Positions 9,639 through 18,346 of a DNA stretch of 64,000 nucleotides are shown here, in pieces. The position numbers were made by a program, and so were the translations under genes. The notes under the pieces were generated by a model. The model saw only the letters and a program-made list of their open reading frames with translations. It did not search any database and was not told the origin of the DNA. Location of the stretch: assembly GCA_030652215.1 (NCBI GenBank), contig JAUSBC010000005.1, positions 1 to 64,000 of the forward strand, in the 5' to 3' direction. Position 1 is the first letter of the stretch. Each line of letters opens with the position of its first letter. This DNA is from Sideroxyarcus sp. GTDB lineage: Bacteria; Pseudomonadota; Gammaproteobacteria; Burkholderiales; Gallionellaceae.

Positions 9639-10358
9639 TTACGCGGCGCCGGAATCGCTGCCGGGCGCGAACAGATATCCCTCGCCCCATACCGTGCGGA
9701 TAAACAAGGGGGCATTCGGATCGTTCTCGATCTTGCGCCGCAAGCGCGTGACCCGCACGTCGATGCTGCGGTCGAAGGGGGAGCGCTCGTAGCCTTTGAG
9801 CATGTCCATGATGTTGTCGCGGCTCAGCACGCGGTTGGGATGCTCGACGAAAATCCGCAGCAGATTGAATTCGCCTGCGGTCAACGGCACGTTGCTGCCA
9901 TTCCGGTGCAAATCGCGCGCCTCGACGTTGAGTACAAAATCGCCGAAACGGCGCGTCTCGTGGGCGGGCTGCGCGGCATCGGCATGCGTATTCTCGCTGC
10001 GGCGCAACAGAGCGCGGATGCGGGCCAGCAACTCGCGCGGATTGAAGGGTTTGGACAGGTAATCGTCCGCACCCACTTCCAGGCCCACGATGCGGTCTAC
10101 ATCCTCGCCGCGCGCAGAAAGCATGATGATGGGCACGTTGCCCCGCGCCCGCAGCCTGCGCGCCAGCGACAAACCGTCTTCGCCCGGCAACATCAGGTCG
10201 AGGACCACCAGATCGGCGGTGCCGACGGCAAGATGCGCATCCATCGCGCCCCCGTCGGCAACCGCCGTCACCCCATAACCCTGCGCAGACAGGTATTGCT
10301 GCAGCAGCTCGCGCAAGCCGGCGTCGTCGTCCACAACCAAAATATGTCTGGTATCCAT
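9639..10358 (-). CDS. OmpR family response regulator
   Basis: The 239-residue protein has an N-terminal receiver domain (HILVVDDD acidic pocket, phospho-acceptor in LVVLDLMLPGEDG, Lys in DDYLSKPF) and a C-terminal winged-helix DNA-binding domain (about 135-230). It pairs with the downstream kinase gene. I used the ATG at 10358; a GTG three codons upstream is also possible. A 10-bp-phased direct repeat upstream (10412-10427) is a candidate binding site between this gene and the divergent exported-protein genes. Confidence 0.9.
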   Translation of the reverse strand: MDTRHILVVDDDAGLRELLQQYLSAQGYGVTAVADGGAMDAHLAVGTADLVVLDLMLPGEDGLSLARRLRARGNVPIIMLSARGEDVDRIVGLEVGADDYLSKPFNPRELLARIRALLRRSENTHADAAQPAHETRRFGDFVLNVEARDLHRNGSNVPLTAGEFNLLRIFVEHPNRVLSRDNIMDMLKGYERSPFDRSIDVRVTRLRRKIENDPNAPLFIRTVWGEGYLFAPGSDSGAA

Positions 10359-10411
10359 GCGGCTCACTATACCCGAGTGCGAATTGTGCTGTCAGCGGTG
10401 AATTTTCGACT

Positions 10412-10427
10412 GTTACACATCGTTACA
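10412..10427. promoter_or_regulatory. candidate response-regulator box, GTTACA direct repeat
   Basis: Two GTTACA copies begin at 10412 and 10422, exactly one helical turn apart, giving TACA-N6-TACA. This differs at one position from my recollection of the enterobacterial RstA box (TACATNTNGTTACA). It lies between the OmpR-type regulator gene and the divergent gene at 10534. Control of both directions by that regulator is inferred. Confidence 0.5.
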
Positions 10428-10533
10428 ATTTGCCGCAAATCGGAAATCGTTGGGAAACAGCCCCGGTGCATCATGGGCTCGTCAGGCAAGCAACCTGATT
10501 ATTGCGGTATCACCCAATTGACAGGAGACCATC

Positions 10534-10980
10534 ATGAAAACGAAGACATTGTTACTCAACACAGTATTGGCACTGGGTTTGGCCGCTGCGGGATCGGCTT
10601 TTGCAGCAGACGAACCGTTGCAGAAACGCGATCAGGTTCGGGATCAGGTAAGCGACCAGACCCAGTTGCGCGACCAGACTCAGACGCGTGATCAGTTGCG
10701 CGATCAGACCAATACGGGCGACCAGGTTCTGGACCGCGAGACAGTGCGTGCCCAGCACCGGGCCGAAACGGCGAACATGACCCAGGAAGAGCGCGAAGCC
10801 TATCGTGCCGAAAAGCAGGCCGAAATGACTCCGGAACAACGTGCCGCCATGCGTGCAAACGCCGGCAACAATTCCGGCAAGGCCAATGGCGCCAAGTTGC
10901 GCGACGGATCGGGAGCGGGTTCGCAAAGTCGCGGCAGCAGCGCACGGGGTGCGGGTGCCGGACAGGGCATGGGGCGTTGA
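10534..10980 (+). CDS. exported RDQ-repeat protein
   Basis: The 148-residue product has a clear signal peptide (residues 1-24, AAGSAFAAD). A short Arg-Asp-Gln repeat follows (KRDQVRDQVSDQ..., about 31-68), then a charged helical stretch containing EMTPEQRAAMRA, and a Gly/Ser/Arg tail. The LTPEQ-like segment recalls Spy/CpxP-type periplasmic proteins, but the resemblance is too short to assign a family. A good ribosome site (ACAGGAGA) precedes the ATG. It is divergent from the two-component operon and probably its target. I do not recognise a function. Confidence 0.7.
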   Translation: MKTKTLLLNTVLALGLAAAGSAFAADEPLQKRDQVRDQVSDQTQLRDQTQTRDQLRDQTNTGDQVLDRETVRAQHRAETANMTQEEREAYRAEKQAEMTPEQRAAMRANAGNNSGKANGAKLRDGSGAGSQSRGSSARGAGAGQGMGR

Positions 10981-11090
10981 TCTGACCTTGTGCCATTCCT
11001 GCTCCGTCCCGGCTGAAGAAAATGGCGCGGACGGGGCGGGAACGGCCAATTCTGAAACGATTGAAATGCGGGCTACGGGAATAAACGAAA

Positions 11091-11753
11091 ATGAAAATAG
11101 CTGATGCAATGCGCTTTTTGATGCCGGTCGTGTTCGTCGCGGCCATAACCGGGTGCGGCGGCGGCGGGGGAAGCGGCGAGGGCAGAACGATTGCCCTGGG
11201 GACCTTGCAACCACTGGTCGGAAACGAAGAGGCAACCATGCTGTTCATACGCGAAGAGGAAAAAATGGCGCGCGATGTCTATCTGGCACTATATAGCCAG
11301 TGGGCGGAGCCGACTTTCGATATGATCGCGACCAGGTCCGAACAAAAGCACATGGATAGCGTGAAGGCGATGCTGGATAATTTGTCCATCCCCGACCCTG
11401 TGGCGGACGACAGCGTGGGTGCGTTTACCAACACGGACATTCTTGCAATGTATGGCGCTTTGCTGGCGCGCGGTTCGGTCACGCTGGATGAAGGACTGGC
11501 GGTTGGCGCATACATTGAGGAATACGACATCGTCGATGTGCAAAGAGCCCGGGATGAAGTCGTTAGCGGCTCCAATCAGCTCCCCATCCTGCAGACCTAC
11601 GATAGCCTGCTGTGCGGTTCGCGCAACCATCTGCGCTCGTTCGTCGGGCAAATCAGGGCGGGCGGGGCTGTCTATACGGCACAGCTCATGACGCAGGCTG
11701 CAGTCGATGCCATCGTCAACAGTTCAAGTGAGCAATGCGGAAGACAAATATAA
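11091..11753 (+). CDS. DUF2202 ferritin-like lipoprotein
   Basis: The 220-residue protein has a lipoprotein signal ending at a Cys in ITGCGGG. A helical DUF2202 domain follows with FIREEEKMARDVYLAL near the start and SEQKHMDSVKAML later; their Glu and His residues fit the ferritin-like pattern of possible metal ligands. The family function is not established. Ribosome sites are weak, so the ATG at 11109 is an alternative start. It sits in a run of exported-protein genes (10534-13003) and could be co-transcribed with them. Confidence 0.75.
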   Translation: MKIADAMRFLMPVVFVAAITGCGGGGGSGEGRTIALGTLQPLVGNEEATMLFIREEEKMARDVYLALYSQWAEPTFDMIATRSEQKHMDSVKAMLDNLSIPDPVADDSVGAFTNTDILAMYGALLARGSVTLDEGLAVGAYIEEYDIVDVQRARDEVVSGSNQLPILQTYDSLLCGSRNHLRSFVGQIRAGGAVYTAQLMTQAAVDAIVNSSSEQCGRQI

Positions 11754-11821
11754 GGTGTACGGGCGAGAGGCAATGCCCGGCGGATAAATGACGGGCCAAG
11801 CTGCGGACAAGGAATACGGCA

Positions 11822-12196
11822 ATGAAACATTCAACCCAAATGACATGGAAGGCAAGCGCGGCATTGCTGCTGGGCGTGTGCCTGTTCAACTCAAACGCAC
11901 TGGCAGCGGAAGCGCCGGTGCCGTTGAAAAGCATGAGCCAGGCGGAATACGAAATCTATCGCCAGAAACTCGACCTGCAGGTGAAAGACGTAGCAGCGGG
12001 GGCGTCCGGACAAAATTCGGCAGCAGTTGAAAAAGAGCCGGCGCCGGAGGCAACAAGCGAATCCGATTCCGACGCACCCAAGAGCGGATATGGAAAAGGC
12101 TACCGTGCGCGTATGGAACGGGGCGGCAGCACGGGCGGGACCGGCGGCTATCGCGGCGGCTCCATGAGTCGTGGCGGCGGCGGACGCAATCGATAA
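11822..12196 (+). CDS. small exported protein with Gly/Arg-rich tail
   Basis: The 124-residue product has a signal peptide (cleavage near ALAAEA, residue 29), a short central segment containing MSQAEYEIYRQKLDLQ, an acidic linker and a C-terminal tail of Gly, Ser and Arg. There is no recognised domain. It is followed 15 bases later by the outer-membrane barrel gene with a strong ribosome site, so the two are likely one unit. Function unknown. Confidence 0.62.
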   Translation: MKHSTQMTWKASAALLLGVCLFNSNALAAEAPVPLKSMSQAEYEIYRQKLDLQVKDVAAGASGQNSAAVEKEPAPEATSESDSDAPKSGYGKGYRARMERGGSTGGTGGYRGGSMSRGGGGRNR

Positions 12197-12211
12197 CAAA
12201 GGATGCTCAAA

Positions 12212-13003
12212 ATGAAACAGCAAATAAAATGGATCGCAGTTCTGCTGGCGGGCGCACAGGGATTCGTTCCCGGCATGGCGCATGCGCAAGATGAGGCTTA
12301 TGTGACGCTGAGTGCCGGTTACGAATACAGTACCGGGAAATACGGCACGGACGCCACAACCGAAATCGTCACGATTCCGGTGACTGCAGAGTACGAGACC
12401 GGTCCGTGGGTACTGCGGCTGATCGTGCCCTATCTGCGAATTACCGGAGAGGGCGACGTCGTCGTGAGCGGCGGATTCAGGGGAGGACGCGGATCAACAT
12501 CAACCGTGAGCCAAACAAGCACCACCCGATCCGGCCTGGGGGATGTGGTAACGATGCTCAGCTATAACCTGTATGCGGATGACGCGACCGCTTCCGGCCT
12601 CGACCTCGCCGGCAGGGTCAAGTTCGGCACGGCAAGCCAGACCATGGGTACCGGGGAAAACGATTATGCGGTTCAGTTGTCTGCCTATCGGGATGTCGGC
12701 AATTTCACGCCCGGCATCATGCTGGGCTATGAAATGCTGGGAAGCACCGAACTGCTGCCTTTGGACAATGTGTACTATGGTTCGGCGTGGTTGGGCTACA
12801 TATTCAGCGAACAAGCGGACGCGGGGCTGGAATACAAGTACGTGCAAAGGGCCTCAGCCACCGCCGCAGAGCAGCGTCAGCTCACGTTCTACGCAAACTA
12901 CCGGATCGCCGACGATGTGTATCTGCGGGGTTACCTGCAGAAGGGATATGCAGACGGCAGTCCCGATACCGGCTACGGAGTTTCGATTGCATCGGTGTTT
13001 TAG
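12212..13003 (+). CDS. outer-membrane beta-barrel protein
   Basis: The 263-residue protein has a signal peptide (ending AHAQDE) and then alternating amphipathic strands with many Tyr, Gly and aromatic residues. It ends in a terminal Phe (SIASVF), the usual signature for barrel assembly. The ATG at 12212 follows AAAGGA at 8-base spacing and is preferred over the ATG at 12203. It closes the exported-protein run downstream of the two-component system. The substrate, if it is a channel, cannot be told. Confidence 0.72.
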   Translation: MKQQIKWIAVLLAGAQGFVPGMAHAQDEAYVTLSAGYEYSTGKYGTDATTEIVTIPVTAEYETGPWVLRLIVPYLRITGEGDVVVSGGFRGGRGSTSTVSQTSTTRSGLGDVVTMLSYNLYADDATASGLDLAGRVKFGTASQTMGTGENDYAVQLSAYRDVGNFTPGIMLGYEMLGSTELLPLDNVYYGSAWLGYIFSEQADAGLEYKYVQRASATAAEQRQLTFYANYRIADDVYLRGYLQKGYADGSPDTGYGVSIASVF

Positions 13004-13058
13004 TGCTTGTCGCGGCTGAGGAGGTCTTCCACGATGATGGTGAATTGAACTGGTAGAA
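13000..13058 (-). pseudogene. frameshifted C-terminal remnant of a paralogue of the 13205-14392 gene
   Basis: Read on the minus strand, this stretch matches the last 19 codons of the neighbouring gene. FYQFNS aligns with FYQFDS; then, after a one-base deletion, IIVEDLLSRDKH-stop aligns with IIVDDIRARDKY-stop. The rest of the copy is gone; the upstream side is occupied by an inverted-repeat element at 13069. Its stop codon overlaps the end of the outer-membrane protein gene. I read it as the decayed tail of a tandem duplicate. Confidence 0.7.
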
Positions 13059-13068
13059 ACCCAGATGT

Positions 13069-13144
13069 GTAGGTTGGGCAAAGCGCAGCGTGCCCAACAT
13101 TTGCAACGATGCCTGTTGGGCACGCTACGCTTTGCCCAACCTAC
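13069..13144. repeat. dispersed inverted repeat, family A (copy 1)
   Basis: Arms of about 30 bases at 13069-13098 and 13115-13144 are near-perfect reverse complements (GTAGGTTGGGCAAAGCG... and its mirror). The same element recurs at 33805-33886 with a different loop. It is non-coding and MITE-like, without a transposase. Confidence 0.88.
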
Positions 13145-13204
13145 ATGAATACATGACTGCAGTGAGCACCAAACCACATATTCCGTTATTTATGAATTGC
13201 AGTG

Positions 13205-14392
13205 CTAGTACTTGTCGCGAGCGCGAATATCATCCACGATGATAGACGAATCGAACTGGTAGAACTCCAGCACACCTTTCTGAAGCCGCACCGGATAGGT
13301 GTCGTCCTTGCCGAACTCGTTCCAGAATTTCTTCTTCGCAAAGTAGTCGATCACGGGCATGCCCTCGATAACCGGACGCAGCACGACGCCGTCCCTGCTT
13401 TGCGTCACGTAATAATCGTAAGTGGTGCCACCGTCGGAATCAGTGAGCGCATTGATGCGCAATGCACCCGGAACCATGGCAACCGCAACCAGCATGCCGA
13501 TCAGCAATGCCAGTCCGTTATTTTCTGCGGCGGGTAACGTGCTTTTGTGCAGCCAGATGCGCGCCAGGATTGCGCCGACGATGCCTGCCGGAATAAACAG
13601 GTGCAGCAGGGCGGAGGGTTCGTCGACGTAGGAATAGGGGATGGCGACAAAGTCCGCGATGGCATACAGGATTAGCAGCGCGACGATGCCCAGTGCCATC
13701 CGCCCGTGAGGATGCTTCTCCAGGCTGGTTAAGACTTCCGCCGCGCCCGTGGCCTGCTCGATGGAGAGTTGGGGTAAGCGGTTCGAGATATAGCGTACGA
13801 CCTCGGATGCCATGGCCGATTTGAAGATTTCGTCGCGTGCGGGCGACGCCAGCGCGAAGCGGAAGCGGAACGCGGGGCGCGAATAGTTTCCGGCGTTGAC
13901 CCAGTGGACCGGGAATATGCGCTGCTTGCCCGCAGCGGAATAGAGCGTCAGCAGCACGAACTCGGGGTTGTTCAATCGCGCGTTGAGCGAGCCCAATTCG
14001 GCCTTGCAGACTTCGTTCCAGGCCAGCGACCAGTCCGGCTTGAGTCTCTTGAGTATGCGCGGCAACGGGGAGGTGTAGCGAATGCCGTCGGGAGATAGCG
14101 TAAGTCTTTCGAACTGCTGCGCCTGTTTCAGGTACAGGATCTGGCCGAGTATGATGCAGAACAGGAAGAGTCCATCGAGATGCCCGAGCAGGGCATCGCC
14201 CCAGTTCAGCTTGCTCAATTTCTCTACTATCAGGGCGGGCAGTTTGTCCCACAGCCCGTCGGGAAGGATCACGGTCAACGCAAAAACCATCGCCGCAATC
14301 ATGGCCGCCAGCACCAGTGCGGCAGGCAGCAGCACGGTCTTCCGCAGATTAAGCCAGCGCCTGTCGCAAAGTACGATTGTGGAGGTGTCCAA
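13205..14392 (-). CDS. hypothetical membrane protein
   Basis: The 395-residue protein has two N-terminal membrane helices (about 18-45 and 68-88), a cytoplasmic or periplasmic middle of about 130 residues, and three more helices around 232-320. A soluble C-terminal part (about 325-395) ends FYQFDSSIIVDDIRARDKY. No family was recognised. The start is a TTG at 14392 with GGGAGG five to six bases upstream, the only reasonable start near the first helix. A decayed copy of its C-terminus lies just beyond its stop, so the gene was once duplicated. Confidence 0.62.
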   Translation of the reverse strand: MDTSTIVLCDRRWLNLRKTVLLPAALVLAAMIAAMVFALTVILPDGLWDKLPALIVEKLSKLNWGDALLGHLDGLFLFCIILGQILYLKQAQQFERLTLSPDGIRYTSPLPRILKRLKPDWSLAWNEVCKAELGSLNARLNNPEFVLLTLYSAAGKQRIFPVHWVNAGNYSRPAFRFRFALASPARDEIFKSAMASEVVRYISNRLPQLSIEQATGAAEVLTSLEKHPHGRMALGIVALLILYAIADFVAIPYSYVDEPSALLHLFIPAGIVGAILARIWLHKSTLPAAENNGLALLIGMLVAVAMVPGALRINALTDSDGGTTYDYYVTQSRDGVVLRPVIEGMPVIDYFAKKKFWNEFGKDDTYPVRLQKGVLEFYQFDSSIIVDDIRARDKY

Positions 14393-14408
14393 CTGCGCCT
14401 CCCGCTAA

Positions 14409-15104
14409 TTAGGGAATCTCCGCATCCGGCATGCGATCCAGGATGACGATAGTCTTGGCCAGCATGCCGCGCGCCTCGCGGTTGCGGTCGTAGTAGCGCG
14501 GGTTGGGCACCATGGCGGCGAGCTTGGCGGCCTGCTCGGGGCTGAGCTGTGCGGCACTGGCACCGAAATAATGTTGAGCCGCCGCTTCCGCGCCGAACAC
14601 GCCGTTGCCCCACTCGATGATGTTCAGGTAAATCTCGAGGATGCGCCGCTTGTCCATCACCGCTTCCAGCATCAGCGTGATGAGCGCTTCCTCGCCTTTG
14701 CGCCACGGTGTGCGTTTGGTGGAGAGGAACAGGTTTTTCGCGAGTTGCTGGCTGATGGTGGAACCGCCCGCCACGATCTTGCCCTTCTTCATGTTCTTCT
14801 CGTATGCCTTGGCGATGCCTTCCCAGTCGAAACCCTCGTGATCGACGAACTTCGCGTCTTCGGAAACGATGAGCGCGCGCTTGAGGTGGTTGGAGATTTT
14901 TTTGTAATCCACCCATTTGTGTTTCAGACCGGCCTTCGGATTCTTGTCCTGCATTACCTCCAGGCGGTCTTCCATGAAGGAGCTGGTCGCGGGATTGAAT
15001 TTGACCCACCAGACCACATGCGCGAACAGCCACAACTGGTACAGCACCAGCAGCGCAAGCAGGGCCAGCAGGATGCGCCAGAACAGACTCTTGAAAAATC
15101 TCAT
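14409..15104 (-). CDS. mtgA: monofunctional peptidoglycan transglycosylase
   Basis: The 231-residue protein has one N-terminal membrane anchor (about 8-30) and a GT51 domain. The family motifs EDAKFVDHEGFDWEGI (containing the catalytic Glu), GGSTISQQLAKNLFL, RKGEEALITLMLE and KRRILEIYLNIIEWGNGVFGAEAAAQ are all present. MtgA polymerises glycan strands from lipid II at the inner membrane. The ATG at 15104 overlaps the aroE stop (ATGA), so the two are translationally coupled. Length and motif order are normal. Confidence 0.95.
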   Translation of the reverse strand: MRFFKSLFWRILLALLALLVLYQLWLFAHVVWWVKFNPATSSFMEDRLEVMQDKNPKAGLKHKWVDYKKISNHLKRALIVSEDAKFVDHEGFDWEGIAKAYEKNMKKGKIVAGGSTISQQLAKNLFLSTKRTPWRKGEEALITLMLEAVMDKRRILEIYLNIIEWGNGVFGAEAAAQHYFGASAAQLSPEQAAKLAAMVPNPRYYDRNREARGMLAKTIVILDRMPDAEIP

Positions 15105-15907
15105 TTGCGCAGCAAGTCGAGTACGGGTTGGGTATCCGGACGCACGTTGCGCCACAAGTAGAACGCATCGGCCGCCTGTTCCACCAGCATGCCGAGTCCG
15201 TCGGAGACAATCTCCGCCCCCTGCTTGCGCGCGTACGCCATGAACGGCGTCTCGCGGCCGTACATCATGTCGTAGGCGAGTGCGCCGGGTTTGAACAAGC
15301 CGTCCGGCAGCGGCGGCAGCTCGCCCGACAAACCGCTTGAAGTCGCGTTGATGACGAGGTCGTATTTTCTGCCCGCCAGCTCCTCGTAGCGCCGCGCGTA
15401 CACGGTGCCTGAGCCCTTGAATTCATCGGCCAGCAGTTGCGCTTTTTCGATAGTGCGGTTGGCGATGTCCACGCCCGCCCCGGCGTTGAACAGCGGCCAC
15501 ACCACGCCCGCTGCGGCCCCGCCCGCGCCGAGCAGCAGCGCATCCTTCCACATCAGTTTGATGCCGAGATTCTTTTCGATGTCGGCCAGCAAGCCCGCGC
15601 CGTCGGTATTCGTGCCGAGAATCTCGCCGTCGCGGAAGACCAGGGTATTCACCGCCTTGGCATCGCGTGCGCGGTTGCCGAGCCGGTTGCACAGCTTGTA
15701 CGCCTCGAACTTGAACGGTACCGTGACGTTGCAGCCCAGATAACCTTCGTCGCGCAGGCGCTGTATGGTCGCGGCGAAACCGTCCAGCGGAGATTCGATG
15801 GCTTCATAGCTCATGTCCTGCCCGGTTTGTTGCGCGAACAAGGTGTGGATGAGCGGCGACTTGCTGTGCGAGATGGGATTGCCGATAACGGCGTAACGGT
15901 CGGTCAT
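15101..15907 (-). CDS. aroE: shikimate dehydrogenase
   Basis: The 268-residue protein is a full-length AroE, which reduces 3-dehydroshikimate with NADPH in aromatic amino-acid synthesis. It shows GNPISHSKSPLIH at the shikimate site, NVTVPFK with the catalytic Lys, NTDGAG with the paired Asp, and the GAGGAAAGV nucleotide-binding loop. The NATSSGLSGELPPLP and YGRETPFMAYA segments are also typical. It leads a two-gene unit with mtgA. Confidence 0.96.
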   Translation of the reverse strand: MTDRYAVIGNPISHSKSPLIHTLFAQQTGQDMSYEAIESPLDGFAATIQRLRDEGYLGCNVTVPFKFEAYKLCNRLGNRARDAKAVNTLVFRDGEILGTNTDGAGLLADIEKNLGIKLMWKDALLLGAGGAAAGVVWPLFNAGAGVDIANRTIEKAQLLADEFKGSGTVYARRYEELAGRKYDLVINATSSGLSGELPPLPDGLFKPGALAYDMMYGRETPFMAYARKQGAEIVSDGLGMLVEQAADAFYLWRNVRPDTQPVLDLLRK

Positions 15908-16040
15908 GCGGGTGCGAGAGTCTTAAAAGGGTGCAGATTATAGCGGAAGCAGGCGCACAGGCTTGTCCGCGAAACGGCAACATCAATTTGTCCACGAAGT
16001 GGGGTAAGCAGGCAATCCGCGTAGCGGATGCTCGCAAAAA

Positions 16041-16098
16041 CACGAAAGGCACGAAAATGGCCCACAGGGATCGGGGTTCTCTTTCGTGACTTTCGTGG
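16041..16098. repeat. dispersed inverted repeat, CACGAAAGGCACGAAA type
   Basis: The arms CACGAAAGGCACGAAA (16041-16056) and TTTCGTGACTTTCGTG (16082-16097) face each other across about 25 bases between aroE and the kinase gene. A smaller hairpin ATCCGC-GTA-GCGGAT lies at 16015-16029. It is probably a mobile palindrome and may help terminate the kinase gene transcript. Confidence 0.65.
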
Positions 16099-16120
16099 AC
16101 TGAAGTCCTTGTTTTGCGGC

Positions 16121-17464
16121 TTATGCGGAGAGAGGCAGCACGACATGCGCCTCCAAACCGCCCTCTGCGCGGTTAGTTAGCGTCAACTCACCGTTGTGGC
16201 GCAGCACAATGTTGCGGGCGATGGAGAGGCCCAGTCCGGTGCCGCCGCTTTCGCGCGAGCGCGAATGCTCGATGCGGTAGAACGGCGTGAACACGGTTTC
16301 CAGCAATTCCGGCGGGATACCGGGCCCGAAATCCCGGACGCGGATGTGGCAACGGCCTGCTTCGCGCGTCAGGGAGACCTCCGCGCGCTGGCCGTATTTC
16401 ACCGCGTTGTCCAGCAGGTTGGACAGCGCGCGGCGCAAGGCCAGTGGATGTGCTTTCAGTTGCACCGCCGTGTGTTCGGTGTATTCCACCTGCTGTCCGG
16501 CTTCCACCGCATCGCTGCACAGGCTGTCCAGTAGCGAATCCAGATCCAGCAGTTGCACTGGCTCGCCGTTATCCATGCTGCGCGCCAGTTCCAGCCCTTC
16601 CTGCAGCATTTGCTGCATGGCCTGCATGTCGCCGACCAGCTTGTTGCGCAGTGCTTCGTCCGGCAGTTTTTCCAGACGCAGGCGCAAGCGCGTCAGCGGG
16701 GTTTGCAGGTCGTGGGTGATGGCGGACAGCATGCCGGTGCGCTCGCGCACGTCCTCGTAAATGCGCTTCTGCATGCGGTTGAAGGCGCGTGTGGCGACGC
16801 GCACCTCGGTGCTGCCCTGTTCCGGCAGCGGTTCCCCCGCCCGTGCGATATCGAGTTTGTCGGCGGCATCGGCCAGTTGACGCAACGGCCGCGTGGCGAT
16901 GCGCGCCACCAGCCAGGCCAGCAGGCCGATACACAACGCGAATACCAGCAGGGAGAGCGGTGTCGGCGGCGTGTAGGCCGGTTCGCGCATTGGCGGCATC
17001 GGGATGGTCAGCAGCAGCGCGCTGCCATCCTTCAGGGTGAGCAGTACGCGCTGGCACAGCGGCGGGGCGGGGCCGCGCCTGGGCCGTCTTGTTTCGTCAT
17101 TGGCGCAGGCCTGCTTGCCGGGCAGTTCGGCGTCGACGCGTACGTCGTCCAGTCGGCGGCGCAGGACTCTTTCCAGCAACTCGTCGCGGGCGACAAAGGA
17201 CGGCGCGTCACCCGCCACCATGCGCCCGTGTATGCCCATGCCGCGCGGCACATGCAAAAAAGCGTCGCGCTGCGACGGCGGGAGTTCTTGCAGCGATTCC
17301 ACCAACTCCTCGATCTCGCCGACCAGATGATGGGCGCGCACCCGTTCGAAGATCTCCTGCTGTCTGCCATGGGTGAACAGGATGGTGGTGGCGGCAGTTG
17401 CGATGATGCCCGCCACCAGGATCAGGAACAGGCGGCCGTGCATGGAACGGAAGATTGCAAACAT
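16121..17464 (-). CDS. sensor histidine kinase
   Basis: The 447-residue protein has an N-terminal helix (about 10-32), a periplasmic sensor of about 125 residues with two Cys and an Arg/Pro-rich segment, and a second helix (about 168-190). HAMP, HisKA (AITHDLQTPLTRLRLRLE) and HATPase_c (NLLDNAVKYG, DFGPGIP, GGTGLGLSIA) follow, all with intact catalytic motifs. It lies one base after its response regulator gene. The pair faces a Spy/CpxP-like gene, which suggests an envelope-stress role. Confidence 0.88.
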   Translation of the reverse strand: MFAIFRSMHGRLFLILVAGIIATAATTILFTHGRQQEIFERVRAHHLVGEIEELVESLQELPPSQRDAFLHVPRGMGIHGRMVAGDAPSFVARDELLERVLRRRLDDVRVDAELPGKQACANDETRRPRRGPAPPLCQRVLLTLKDGSALLLTIPMPPMREPAYTPPTPLSLLVFALCIGLLAWLVARIATRPLRQLADAADKLDIARAGEPLPEQGSTEVRVATRAFNRMQKRIYEDVRERTGMLSAITHDLQTPLTRLRLRLEKLPDEALRNKLVGDMQAMQQMLQEGLELARSMDNGEPVQLLDLDSLLDSLCSDAVEAGQQVEYTEHTAVQLKAHPLALRRALSNLLDNAVKYGQRAEVSLTREAGRCHIRVRDFGPGIPPELLETVFTPFYRIEHSRSRESGGTGLGLSIARNIVLRHNGELTLTNRAEGGLEAHVVLPLSA

Positions 17465-17465
17465 G

Positions 17466-18194
17466 TCAGTTGCCCCTCTTTACGCTGGCGGCCAGCAAAT
17501 AGCCTTCGTTGCGCAGCGTCTTGATGAGTTTCGGCGCGCGCGCATCGTCGCCCAGTTTCTGGCGCAGGCGGCTGATGTGCAGGTCGATGGAACGGTCCAG
17601 CGGGTCGGTCTCGCGGCCCTGTGTCAGGGTCAGCAACTGGTCGCGGTTGAGTGCGCGGTTGGGGCGTTCCAGCAGCACCTTGAGCAAGCGGTATTCGCCA
17701 CCGGACAGCATGACCACTAAGCCCGTGCTGTTTTGCAGTTGCCGCGTCGTTTCGTCCAGTGTCCAGCCGGCGAAGTGCCAGAGCGCGGGTGAACTGTGGT
17801 TATCGCCCGGGGTCTGAGTACTGCGGCGCAGAATGTTGCGGATGCGCACCAGCAGTTCGCGCGGCTCGAACGGTTTGCACAGATAGTCGTCCGCGCCCAT
17901 TTCCAATCCCAATATGCGATCCAGCGGCGCACTGCGCGCCGTGAGCATGATCACGGGAATGGCGGAACGGGCGCGCAGGTCGCGGCACAAGGTCAGTCCG
18001 TCGCTACCGGGCAAAGTGAGATCGAGCACGATCAGGTCTATGGGTGCGCTGTCGAGTACTTGTTGCATCTCCGTACCGTCCTGTGCCGTGCTGATATGCC
18101 AGCCCTGCTCGCCGAGGTAATCGGCCAGCAGGGTGCGGATATCTGCATCGTCGTCCACGATCAGGATGCGCGGCGCTGTGTCGGTGTGTGTCAT
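17466..18194 (-). CDS. OmpR family response regulator (RstA/CpxR-like)
   Basis: The 242-residue protein has a receiver (ILIVDDDAD pocket, phospho-acceptor in LIVLDLTLPGSDG, Lys in DDYLCKPF) and a C-terminal winged helix (DRSIDLHISRLRQKLGDD). I chose the ATG at 18194; the frame stays open to 18302 but would run into the divergent promoter. A TACA-N6-TACA direct repeat at 18237-18250 lies between it and the divergent Spy-like gene. Confidence 0.9.
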   Translation of the reverse strand: MTHTDTAPRILIVDDDADIRTLLADYLGEQGWHISTAQDGTEMQQVLDSAPIDLIVLDLTLPGSDGLTLCRDLRARSAIPVIMLTARSAPLDRILGLEMGADDYLCKPFEPRELLVRIRNILRRSTQTPGDNHSSPALWHFAGWTLDETTRQLQNSTGLVVMLSGGEYRLLKVLLERPNRALNRDQLLTLTQGRETDPLDRSIDLHISRLRQKLGDDARAPKLIKTLRNEGYLLAASVKRGN

Positions 18195-18236
18195 GGAGCG
18201 GACATTACAACGAAATCCGAGTTCGCGGGTAACCGA

Positions 18237-18250
18237 TACAAATCCGTACA
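18237..18250. promoter_or_regulatory. candidate response-regulator box, TACA-N6-TACA
   Basis: TACA at 18237 and 18247 are set in two imperfect 10-bp repeats (CGATACAAAT and CCGTACAAAA). The spacing equals that of the box upstream of the other OmpR-type system at 10412. It is suitably placed to control the regulator gene and the Spy-like gene in opposite directions. Confidence 0.48.
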
Positions 18251-18346
18251 AAACGTTCGTTGCCGGACATACGCCGGATACATGCGGCGGGTTAAATGGC
18301 ACTGTGCTTCAACGCACTTCATTCAACTCAACAACGGAGAACTATC

